Source of the DNA: Botrytis cinerea B05.10
Taxonomy: Eukaryota; Ascomycota; Leotiomycetes; Helotiales; Sclerotiniaceae
NCBI RefSeq assembly: GCF_000143535.2
Contig: NC_037317.1
Location: 1,860,001 to 1,924,000, forward strand
Direction of reading: 5' to 3'
DNA length: 64,000 nt
Shown: one piece after another, positions 12,485 through 22,237 of the stretch
Position numbering within the stretch: position 1 is the stretch's first letter
Layout: every line of letters starts with the position of its first letter
Notes under the pieces: generated by a model
Seen by the model: the letters and a program-made list of their open reading frames with translations, nothing else
Database searches by the model: none
What the model was told of the DNA's origin: nothing
Translations under genes and position numbers: made by a program

Positions 12485-13566
12485 TATGGTAACCATTCTT
12501 GAGCATTGTCATCCTATTCCATTGTCGTTGTTGTCGTCGATGTTGTCACGTTTTGAAGATTCTCAATTGGTATTCAATTTATATAGTAATCAGGTATGCA
12601 CGCTAAGAAAAATTAAAACGCGTACAGCAGAGTTAGGTACATCATCGGCTCTTTCTAGTGTCCTAATTTTTGCACCTGGACATCACATACAGAAGTTGCT
12701 TTCATAGGTCTCCTCCGCGGCTTCCGGCACAAACAGGCACGATGCGGCGTTTAAAATGCTTAGAGATGGGTCCAAAGATTGGATTTTGACATTTGTACTC
12801 CGCAGGCCCTTACCATTCATCTCCAATGTACACTCCATTCCACCGGAACTGAGCAAGCCAGAGGTAGCAAATACCAACCTAGGCATCATAAGTAGCCACC
12901 ATCATCCCGATCATTAAGCGTTTAGCTAAATACTTTCGGATTTGTTAACCTCCTCACAAGATTTCGTTGCATCCCTTATTTTCTTCTCCTTTCAATTCAT
13001 TGATCCGCTGTTCGACGACTGATTTCTGCTCTGTACTTCCTCTCCATCCCATCATCCCGAAAATTTTGTATCGGTATTCCACAACCTGCTGACCCGGTCT
13101 TCATCATCCAATCGTCCATTCATCGCGATATATTGTTGTATGTGGGGTTTCCAGGATCCCTAGCTGTTCAAGCATCAATATCAACCCTGCCAGCAGATCT
13201 TTTGCTTGAATCTCGAATACTGGGAAATAAAAGGAAACAAGCATACCGCTTCTTGCGATTTCGTAGTACAATAACGCAGTACTTTACTTCGCATTCTCGT
13301 CTACATGTGCTGGCAATCAGATATAAACCTTACTCCTTGTTTTATATGTTGCCCAAGCATCTGACAACAAACAAATTCATAGTAATCTACCCAACATTGT
13401 GAGTACCAATTCCTCAAACACACCTCCGTGACCTGGTTGTGCGACAAATTGCATCTTGAATCATGCCCCCCTCCTTTTTAAGCCCTACCGGCTTCTCCCT
13501 GCCCAAATATATTTCTGCATCACTGCTTTAAGTCTTGGGTCATCTGGTGTCAGTGCGATCTGATAT

Positions 13567-13586
13567 CACAATATTATAATATTGTG
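13567..13586. repeat. 20-bp perfect palindrome upstream of arrestin gene
   Basis: CACAATATTATAATATTGTG is identical to its reverse complement and lies 168 bp before the arrestin ATG. It could be a dimeric factor site or, if transcribed, a hairpin in the 5' leader; sequence alone does not decide. Confidence 0.85.
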
Positions 13587-13753
13587 CCATTGCCTCGGGG
13601 GATTCAACGAGATACTGCATCTCGAACATCACCACAGTTTGCGACTACTTTCGTTTTATTTCTTACTACCCCTCATTGAGAGACTTTATACACTCATTCA
13701 GCACATACATCTCCGGAGATATTTCTCGAGAGAATTAATCATTAATACGCAAG

Positions 13754-16528
13754 ATGACAGGCCAAATCTCAATCCCATACTTCACCAGTCGAGGAACTGT
13801 CTACTACAACCCTCCCAGTTTCCGAGCAGACAAGACACGGAACACAACTCTTCCCATACCACCTTGCCGACCTAGACAACGTCGACCTCATTCTATACAT
13901 ATAACTCGTCTACCCGCAGGCTTTGTTCCGTTTGACTTGCGACCTCCATCGTCCCCACCAGAGCCCAAAAAGCCTTCCCGAACCAAATCCCAATTGAACA
14001 AGCTGGCTTCCCGGGAGAGTGCAAAGCGTGTGCTAGGTTCTGTTTTCTCACCCTTTTCATCTCAGCCTTCTTCACCAACATCCTCCGCCGCATCATCCAC
14101 GAGAACACCGAGCCCGCAAGTGAGTCGTTCACAGTCAGTACGGACCAATTCGGGGGATCGTCGAAGCATATTTTCTAGAAGGGCCCAATCCAGTTCTGGG
14201 TTGGAGGCCGAGTCGGAAGGAGGAATAATGACTGGGCCTGGGCCTAGTAATATGGAAGCTGTGGGCATCGAAAACCGTCCCTTAGGAAGCAGCCAGCCGG
14301 ACGTTGATTTGAGCATTAGAAATTCGAAGCCACCCCCGATAGCGAGCTTTGGGGAAAATGAGAAACCTGTTGCGTCAGGCAATGGGGTATCTGTGTATGT
14401 TCCTTTCGCTGAACCTATTGTATACCTGACTGGTTTGGATCACGACGGTACAACTCGCAATTCTGAATCCCACAATACCCTTGGGATTCTCCGTGGAAAA
14501 GTTCGACTTAATGTTACTAAGAGCGCCAAGATCAAGTCAGTTACATTGACATTTAGAGGAAAGGCGCGAACTGAGTGGCCTGAAGGTAAGCAATACTCAA
14601 TTCACTTACACATTTTGATCAAGGAAGCTTACAACAATACAGGACTGCCACCGAACAGAACAGAGACTTTCCAAGAAGATTCACTTCGAACACAAGTTCT
14701 ACCATTCTTCAATGCTTTGTACGAAGGTTCTGATGTCGGCTATGGCACGCATTGCAATTATTATTTACGGGATAAATCTGGGACAACTTCTGTAACCCCC
14801 CTGGATTTACCTAGCTCTGGAATATCGACATTACTCGGCGCTAGAAGTAGAGCAAGTACCCTCATTACATCAAAGGAGTCAAAGAGACTGTCATTACAGA
14901 ATAATCAATCCCGTAGTTTCCAAAAGGGAGACTCTCCCAACGGCCCAACTCCTCAACAAAAAGGTTACAAAACTTTCCATCCTGGAGTATACGAATACAC
15001 TTTTGAATTGCCCATTGACAATAACTCTCCGGAAACCACAAAACTCCCGATGGCTTCTGTGGTATGGCAAGTAGAAACTTTGGTTGAAAGGGCGGGTGCC
15101 TTTCGCGCCAACCTTTTTGGAGTCAAAGAAGTACCGGTCATCAGAACACCAAACATTGAGTCATTGGAATTGGTCGAACCCATCTCAATAAGCAGAAATT
15201 GGGATGACCAGTTACATTATGATATCATGATTTCCGGAAAATCCTTCCCGATTGGCTCTAAGATTCCTATAGCTTTCAAGTTGACCCCTTTGGCAAAAGT
15301 TCAAATCCACAAGATAAGGATTTATGTCACTGAGTCTATTGATTACCATAATAACAGTGGTGATATAACTAGAAAGGACAAGCAGCAGAAGAAACTTTTA
15401 CTATTCGAGAAATTGGCGAACCAGGATCCCGCCAAAGAGTTTAGAAACTCTGAACTGCGAGTTCTTCGTGGGGGCGAGCTCTCTGTTTCAGAAAGAGCTC
15501 ATGCGCGGGCAACTGCACAGAGGGAGAGGGAGAGAATGGCAAGACAGTTGGGCACCACCCCAGAGCCTCTACCTGAAGAGTCCAACAATATACTAGGTGA
15601 TATCGACCTTGGGCTTGACCACTTTGCCGGCCCAACAGAATTGGAGATGTCAGTTCAACTGCCCACATGCGAGATGATGAAAAAAGATGAATCCAAACGC
15701 CTTCATCACGATTGTTCATGGAAGAACGCTAGGGTACACCACTGGTTCAAGGTAAACCGAATTCTCACATTAATTAGTCGCCCTTTGGAATACATTAGCT
15801 TACATTATTTTTAGATTGCTATGCGTATATCGCGCAAAGATCCTGATGACCCTACTGGTAAAAAGCGCCGCCATTTTGAGATTTCTATCGATTCCCCTTT
15901 TACTATTCTCAGCTGCCACGCATCTCAAATGCAAATGGCTTTGCCTGCATACTGTGATCTCGGTGGCCCGAATGTTCGCTCTCAAAATGAGCGTCAATGT
16001 GGTTGTCCTAATGCAGCCAGTGTAGAGAATGCGCCAATAACATCAGCCTCGAGAGCTTCTTCTCTTGATAATCTGAGGCAGAGTCTTGGCCAGTCGACGA
16101 TGGCGCGCCCAGAAACCGCCCAGCTTTTGACTAGACCACCACAAGCGCATCTTGCAATGAACACAGCAGTTCAACGACCTATTCACATGTTACGCAACCC
16201 AAGTTTTGCTGCTCCTGAATATGAGGCTGATGAACCTCCCCCACCAATGCCAACGCCACCGCCCATGTATGATCATGTTGTTGGTACGCCTAGCGTCGAC
16301 GGGCTTGCTGATTACTTTACAAGATTGGCCGATTATGAGGAGGAAGATCACACAGATGATGAAGATGTACAGCGAGCTTCAAATCGTGGCCGTGTGAATG
16401 TTGTTAATCCCAACACGCCAGGTGGGCGGATCGCTCGAAGCATGGACATTAATCGTGATTTTATGTTCAACGCGGCAGCTCTTAACAACAGAATGAATCG
16501 TGGTGAGGCTGGTGGCAGAAATGCCTAG
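13754..16528 (+). CDS. alpha-arrestin (arrestin-related trafficking adaptor)
   Basis: Alpha-arrestins recruit Rsp5/NEDD4-type ubiquitin ligases to plasma-membrane transporters and trigger endocytosis. Exons join(13754..14585, 14643..15751, 15815..16528) give 884 residues. The first ~210 residues are Ser/Pro/Arg-rich and probably disordered. The arrestin N domain begins near YVPFAEPIVYLTG and includes TLTFRGKARTEWPEG. The C domain follows near residues 460-690 and ends in HFEISIDSPFTILSC and MALPAY. The C-terminal tail carries a PPxY ligase-binding motif (PPMY, residues 796-799) followed by GTPSVDGLADYF, a block I associate with fungal arrestins. Intron 1 (57 bp) is a multiple of three with no stop. 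Its removal restores WPEGLPPNRTE, matching the family WPEG-I/L-PP pattern, so I treat it as a true intron. The assignment to a specific yeast Art protein is left open. Confidence 0.9.
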
Positions 16529-16563
16529 ACAATGACTAGATTCCACGGATCAGGCTCGGAATT

Positions 16564-16818
16564 TTACATGACTTTTGGACAGTACGGATATATACATACA
16601 TAGTTGTATGGGATACGGGAAAACATGCTTGCATGGTAATTCTTTTGGGGGTTGGAAAATTGGGCCATGGTGTTTCCTGGATACCCGGTGGGATCATAAT
16701 TATAAGGTTGAATATAATCATTCACTGGTTGGTCTTGGGGTGGCGGTGCAGAAACGCTCTTTTGGTCACTATCGGCGTACCTGTTGGTATTCTTGTATTT
16801 CTCTTCTGGGTAAAGCAT
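16564..16818 (-). CDS. possible small ORF antisense to arrestin 3' region
   Basis: An 84-codon ATG frame on the strand opposite the arrestin gene begins 290 bp beyond its stop and reads back toward it. Its translation is hydrophilic and Pro/Tyr/Asn/Gln-rich (for example PPPQDQPVNDYIQPYNYDP). It resembles disordered cytoplasmic tails more than random AT-rich DNA. No family is recognised and no upstream exon was found. It may be a chance frame within the arrestin 3' UTR. Confidence 0.2.
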   Translation of the reverse strand: MLYPEEKYKNTNRYADSDQKSVSAPPPQDQPVNDYIQPYNYDPTGYPGNTMAQFSNPQKNYHASMFSRIPYNYVCIYPYCPKVM

Positions 16819-17803
16819 TCTTAGCCGGGGCTTTTAGGCGGTATGATAAATGAACGAACACGATGAAACAACATGAGTACTTATGATTCGGGACGGCGTA
16901 TATACCTTTGATTATTGGTTTGGTTAACGAATAGATGCATTGAGGAAATCGGGACAAGGCGGTATATATTTCAAGTACAAATGCCAAGATTGGTTACTAT
17001 CATTTAAAAAATTATTGAAAGCAATGTTTGCCATTTCTGTGACGCTCTGTTTTATGTAGCAATATTCAAAAGCTTGCGAGAAAATCATGATGCTAACGCT
17101 TTTCCACTTTGCATCTTGCAACGGCTACATGTTTTCTACATCAGTTCATGCTATGTGATTATATAACAGTACTTGATCATTAGTGCTCTTGATCAATCTT
17201 ACTGATAAATCTTACAAATTTGATTCAATCTTTGAATGGCATATAAATTTGACTTCTCTTAATATCTACCCCCTAAACATGTCTCTTTTTGGAGGTCGCT
17301 TAGAAACGAAGAAAAGACTATGTGCTAATTAATTGTACTATTTTAATTGTGATATCGATCACTACTCTGACTGTTCCCCTCTATTAAATGACGATTATTA
17401 AAGTGTTTCCGAGACCCAGAGCACTTGGATAAAGATTTTATGAAAAATTGATGTTCCTTCAAATTGTAAAGATACTTTAGTGAGCGTCTTTTACAGTTCA
17501 GGGGTCTTACCGATGTGATTAAATCGGCTATACGCTTTGGTCTTTAATAATACATATTATTCTTGATTCAATTATACTATGCACATCCACGCTTGCTACG
17601 ATAATTTTTTTTACAATATTGAATCGTCACTTCTGTCGCGTAAAGTGGGGTTCTCAAATACTCTTTCGGCAGGTGGAAGTAAGCTGGTGCCTAGGCGGTT
17701 AAACGCCATCTCTCATCTCTTACTACATCACCATTGCGATGACAGGATATTTTCAAACCCAAAGTTTGATCTTATACAAACAATACTAGCTCTAGACTTC
17801 ATC
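16819..17803. other. AT-rich intergenic region
   Basis: AT-rich sequence between the arrestin and GMC genes. In-frame sequence extends upstream of the chosen GMC start to 17579 but shows no conserved features and is taken as 5' leader. Nothing else is recognised. Confidence 0.5.
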
Positions 17804-19720
17804 ATGTCTTTGGGAAATAAAGACGAAAACACCTTTGACGTAATAATCGTCGGCGGCGGAACAGCAGGTAGCGTCCTGGCAGCACGCCTCTCATCTACCC
17901 CCACTCTTCGTATCCTCGTGCTCGAAGCAGGTCAAAATCGCAACTCAGACCCCAAAGTCAGTACCCCAGGCTTTGCTGGTTCAGTATTTGGAAATCAGAA
18001 TTATGATTGGGGGTTCCGGACTGTGTCGGAGAAGGGTTTGAATGGTAGAGTGATTTTGCAACCACGAGGCAAGCTATGGGGTGGAAGTAGCGCAATTAAT
18101 TCACATGCATTGGTTTATCCATCGAGCGCATATCATGATGCATGGGGAAGCTTACTGGGTGCTGGGAAAGGCTGGGATTGGGATGGGATTGGGAAGTATT
18201 ATACGAGATTTCAAAAATTGCAGGAACCTGGCGAGGAGGTTAAGCGAGAATTAGAGATTGGAGACTTTGCGATGGAAGGTGGGCATATCCGCAAGCATGA
18301 CGAGAGCGAGTATGAGGAGGTAATTCAAGCGTCCTACCCTGTGACTTTACATCCGATGCAGAAAGCTTGGACAGATGCGATCCAAGATCTAGGATATAGC
18401 TCGTCAAAGAACCCAGTCGAGGGAGATGTTCTCGGAGGGTCTACGACGACGAATGCTATTGATTCTTTCAGAGGCGAAAGAAGTCATGCCGGGGTCGCAT
18501 TTCTGGAGCCATCAATTAAACGAGGCAATCTTGTCGTCAAAAGTAACGTGCTGGTGAATAAGATAATATTTGGAGAGGAGAAGAGGGACGGCAAGGTTGT
18601 TGCAATTGGTGTCCTTTACAGCCAAGAGAATGGGGAAACTGTGATTGCTCATGCGAGTCGAGAAGTCGTGGTATGCGCTGGGACATTTGGATCGCCAAAA
18701 TTACTGGAGCTATCCGGCATTGGGCAACGTGAAAGACTTAATACTGCGGGTATCGAATGTCTTCGTGAACTTGGAGGTGTCGGCGGTAAGGATGCCCGCT
18801 AGACAAATTGGCTCTCTTGATGCTTACGTGTGAAAATAGAAAACCTCCAAGACCATCTGAACTTTGGGCCTTCCGTGGAAGTGTTAGATAATATCGAAAC
18901 AGCAGATGTCGCTGCTCGAGATCCCTCAATAATTGAAGCCGCCAAAAAGCTGTACGAGGCCAAGCACACAGGTCGGTTTGCAGAAGGTGCTGCATATAGT
19001 TTCTCCTATCTGCCACTAAAATTCTTCAACTCAGAAGAAGAAGAACGTGAATTAACAGCTCTCGTCAACAAGACCCTACTGGAGAGCTCATCAACAGTCA
19101 GCAAGGGATTGAAAGCTCAGTATGATATCATAAAGCGCATTATATTCGACCCAGAAGAAGCATCTTCGACAATTTTTATGACGCGGAAACAACGATACAC
19201 TCCGATTGCTACACCCGCACCAGGGAACTACATGACCATATTAGCTATGCTTTCCTACCCTTTCTCTCGCGGGAGCTCTCATATCGCAACTGCTGACCCC
19301 ATTGAGCATCCTGAAATCAAAATCAACTACCTCGAACATCCCCTAGATGCCGAAATGCTGTCTCGCCATATAATCCAAATCGGTCAATTGTTGGAACAGC
19401 CCAAGCTGTCTGCACTTCTCAAGCCAGATGGCAACACCTTACCGAGTGGATTTCCTCGCCACACCAAAAGTGTAGAGGAAGTGACACGCTTCATTCGCCA
19501 ATTCGGAGCGACGAATTACCATCCTGTAGGAACCTGTGCTATGATGAGTGAGGATCTGGATGGGGTCGTTGACGAGAATTTGATTGTGTATGGAACGGCG
19601 AATATGAGGGTTTGTGATGCGAGCGTCATCCCGATTGAACCTCGTGGGAATGTCTTGAGTACTGTCTATGCGACGGCAGAGAAGGGGGCGGATATTTTGA
19701 AGAGAGATCTGGAGTTTTGA
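17804..19720 (+). CDS. GMC-family oxidoreductase (choline dehydrogenase/aryl-alcohol oxidase-like)
   Basis: A flavoenzyme that oxidises an alcohol or sugar using FAD. Exons join(17804..18785, 18840..19720) give 620 residues, the typical GMC length. The start at 17804 places MSLGNKDENTFDVIIVGGGTAGSV at the N-terminus, so the dinucleotide-binding GxGxxG motif lies near residues 16-21. The GMC signature GKLWGGSSAINSHALVYP follows. The second signature, around AGTFGSPKLLELSGIG, lies near residue 300. The splice junction restores GGVGENLQDHL, a family hallmark. The active-site pair is H555 in NYHPVGTCAM and N598 in EPRGNVLSTVYA. No signal peptide is visible, so the protein is probably intracellular, unlike secreted aryl-alcohol oxidases. 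The substrate is unknown. It may belong with the NmrA-like, regulator and monooxygenase genes downstream. Confidence 0.92.
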
Positions 19721-20276
19721 TACATATATTAGGATTGAATAGAGCAAGTTTCAGATACACACAGTTTTAGATTTTGTTGTAGACAATTTGACGAGATTAC
19801 TGTAATCATATCACTGCTGACTAGACTTGAAATAATTCTTAATTGCTAAATTAAAGAAAGTGTCAGTCTACATCACGACGGTGTGCATGCAGTATTATAC
19901 GCTTAATAACCATCAGATTAAGAATCACTTCTTAGTATTATCATAAAACAAAACTGGAAATTTATATCTAATAGCTCTATAAGTCTAAAAAGAAAAAACA
20001 ATTTGATAGCAGTGTTATATCATCTTAAATTTCAGATCCTTAGAATATTTATTATCAAATTCAAATACCATTGACAGATCCATCCTCTCCATCCTCCCCA
20101 TTCTCCCCATTCTCCTTAACTTCATACCTTCACTTCTTCAACATAGAAAGTCTTTTCAGCAATACATGATAAAGATTAAAAACTTGTGAACGGGAGCGAG
20201 AAACACTGTGCCGTTTTACAATTTGTTCATAAATCAATGTACGTTGTAATTTAATATTCTCTTAGGAAACTTTCTA
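19721..20276. other. convergent intergenic region
   Basis: AT-rich sequence between the convergent GMC and NmrA-like genes, with a short CCATCCTC/CCATTCTCC pyrimidine-rich repeat near 20081-20120. No gene is seen. Confidence 0.5.
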
Positions 20277-21246
20277 TTACTTGACATACTTCTTCACAAT
20301 GGCTTCCAATTCAGCATCTGTTTTCTCCTTCAAACCCAGCAATTCATTATCCGACTTTTCCCAGCTCGACCTATGTTCCTCGCCAAAAATCGCAACAAAA
20401 ATGTATCCGACCATGACCTCCATGGTAATTTCCCCCTTTGCAAGCTTCTCATTTGAAGACTTGAGAACATCAGCCGTCTTCACTGGAATAGCTTCCCAGT
20501 TCTTCTCTGGAGCAACCTTCTTTGCAATTGACAAAAGACTGTTTTGAGATGTTTGCACATCTTGGATATACACGGCCCGATTTTTCGTTTCTTCAAATTT
20601 GCTAAGAACAGCTACGACAGCTTGAGCTACGGTCGCGAGAGTGGTGGCACTGAATAGCTTATCACCTCCATTGTAGATAGATGGTTTTCCAGATGTCACA
20701 TCGAGTATGAAATTATGCTCGAGCCCCCAATCAAGAAATCCGCCGTTGCGGATATATGTGTATGTAAAGCTTGGATTCTTGGCAGCAACAGCTTCGAGAT
20801 GAGAAGAAGTGGCCACCTTATGTCCAAAGACAGGAAGGGCTTTAGTTGGGGGATCTGCAAGGTCAGAACCGAATTCTGAGGGGATGAAACGAGTTACGCC
20901 TGCGGCAACAGCGGCGTCGATTAGGAGTTTTTGGCCGAGGAGACCTTCGGTTCCGACGCAGGAGACTATGGCGTCAATTTTTTGTGATTGGAGGGCGTCT
21001 GTGAGAGATTGGGTGGAGTTAAAGTCTACGGGGAGGACAGTCGCGCTTGAGGGGTAGGTTGATGTCGAGGTGGAGGAGGAGCGAGTGAGTATTGTGATGT
21101 TGAATTTGTTGGATTGGAGGAGGGCTTCAAGGATGGGCTTGCCGAGAGCACCGTTTGACTGTATTCAAGTAAGATAATGCCTTGATAGATTCAGGAAAGA
21201 TTGGTTCACTTACACCAGCAATAGCTACGTTTTTGATGACACTCAT
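20277..21246 (-). CDS. NmrA-like / isoflavone-reductase-like NAD(P)-binding protein
   Basis: Exons complement(join(20277..21158, 21214..21246)) encode 304 residues. Exon 1 gives only MSVIKNVAIAG. The 55-bp intron interrupts the dinucleotide-binding loop, and splicing restores AGSNGALGKPILEALL, the glycine-rich loop of atypical short-chain dehydrogenases. The segment GVTRFIPSEFGSDL follows the pattern of phenylcoumaran benzylic ether/isoflavone reductases, and GHKVATSSHLEAV contains the lysine position often conserved in them. Members either reduce aromatic or quinonoid substrates with NADPH or act as redox-sensing regulators like NmrA; the sequence does not separate these. The gene is divergent from the regulator at 22238, with about 1 kb between starts, which is compatible with co-regulation. 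Confidence 0.88.
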
Positions 21247-22237
21247 GATGAAGGTGATCTTGGGATTCGGAATAATTAATTCTTCAAAAGTTTTATGGAG
21301 TTTTGAGTAATTGAGGACTTTGGTAGAAAGATACAGATGGATATTTGGATAATGGAGATCTTTCTTCAAGCAATTCGTGGTTTATATAGACATTATTCGC
21401 GGAATACCACTGATATCTACACGAGCAGAGGAACAAGCGATGTGGGGGGAGCCGAAGTGTAAAGCATCCCTCTCGGTCGCTTGATCATCAAAGCCTAAGA
21501 AAGTACCAAGACAAAGTTAAATATATGGATCTCATTGCATTTACTATTTTGAAACTGTGGTCCATCGGATTATCCCTCTTTTTCTCGAGGGGACAAATCC
21601 TTTCCATGGAATCCAGCGTTCCACTTTAAATTGGCGATTAGATGGTCGTTAAGACCTAGATATCAACCCCCAAAATGACATTCCTCTAGATGCTAGAAGT
21701 CAAAGTTAACAGTTAGAAAATCTTAGCTAAAGCCTGCGTGTTAATTCCAAAGCTCCAATTAATTATTGATCTTGAAGTTTACATCTTTGATTCATTATTT
21801 GTCATTAAACATACAGTAGGATTGCATTTCTTGTGTGGATTAAATGATTAGTGATATGGGATGAAGTCTTTAGAGTTTCAGCTTCTTCCGAGTATAAGTA
21901 ATCTTCGGCCGCCCCCCTCTTACACCTTTGAAAACAGAAGACTTCCACAACACAAGAAGATGGCAATCAAAGTCCAGAAATTTTAACCTCTTCCGAATTT
22001 CTATTACAAGCTCCCTTTCTTTGGCAGTAAACGCTCGGGAACCGAACATCACGTGACAGTTTCTCATCTCGGTCGCCCACCTCACGGACCTATCAATACG
22101 ACGATTGATGACAAACCTTAACATAAACTACAACAGTTTTTTGGCTCTTGAAATACGAATTTAGATGTGAATGAGTGCCGTTGGTGATATCTTAATAATT
22201 AGATTTTGGTCAGCCATTTATTTCGTCATTCGCGTCA
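21247..22237. promoter_or_regulatory. divergent intergenic region between NmrA-like gene and regulator
   Basis: About 1 kb between two divergently transcribed genes, so it should contain both promoters. No canonical CGG-n-CCG element was singled out. A minus-strand frame at 21870-22124 has no recognised features and is not called. Confidence 0.4.

Larger units (their letters stand above)
10110..13753. other. 3.6 kb gene-poor stretch
   Basis: I see no gene with a recognisable motif or a convincing exon chain. Frames of 68-97 codons (12176-12406, 12468-12707, 12683-12889, 13133-13402, 13582-13875) look like chance ORFs. A triple TATCATG repeat lies at 12464-12484 and a 20-bp palindrome at 13567-13586. 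The last few hundred bases should be the promoter and 5' UTR of the arrestin gene. The length leaves room for a non-coding transcript or for a decayed gene I could not recognise. Confidence 0.45.

Noticed and set aside
12683..12889. 68-codon minus-strand ATG frame
   Set aside because: The amino acid composition is plausible, but the frame is isolated and short, with no motif and no neighbouring exon.
21870..22124. 84-codon minus-strand ATG frame between the NmrA-like gene and the regulator
   Set aside because: It has a basic, random-looking translation without motif and lies in a divergent promoter region. There is not enough support.
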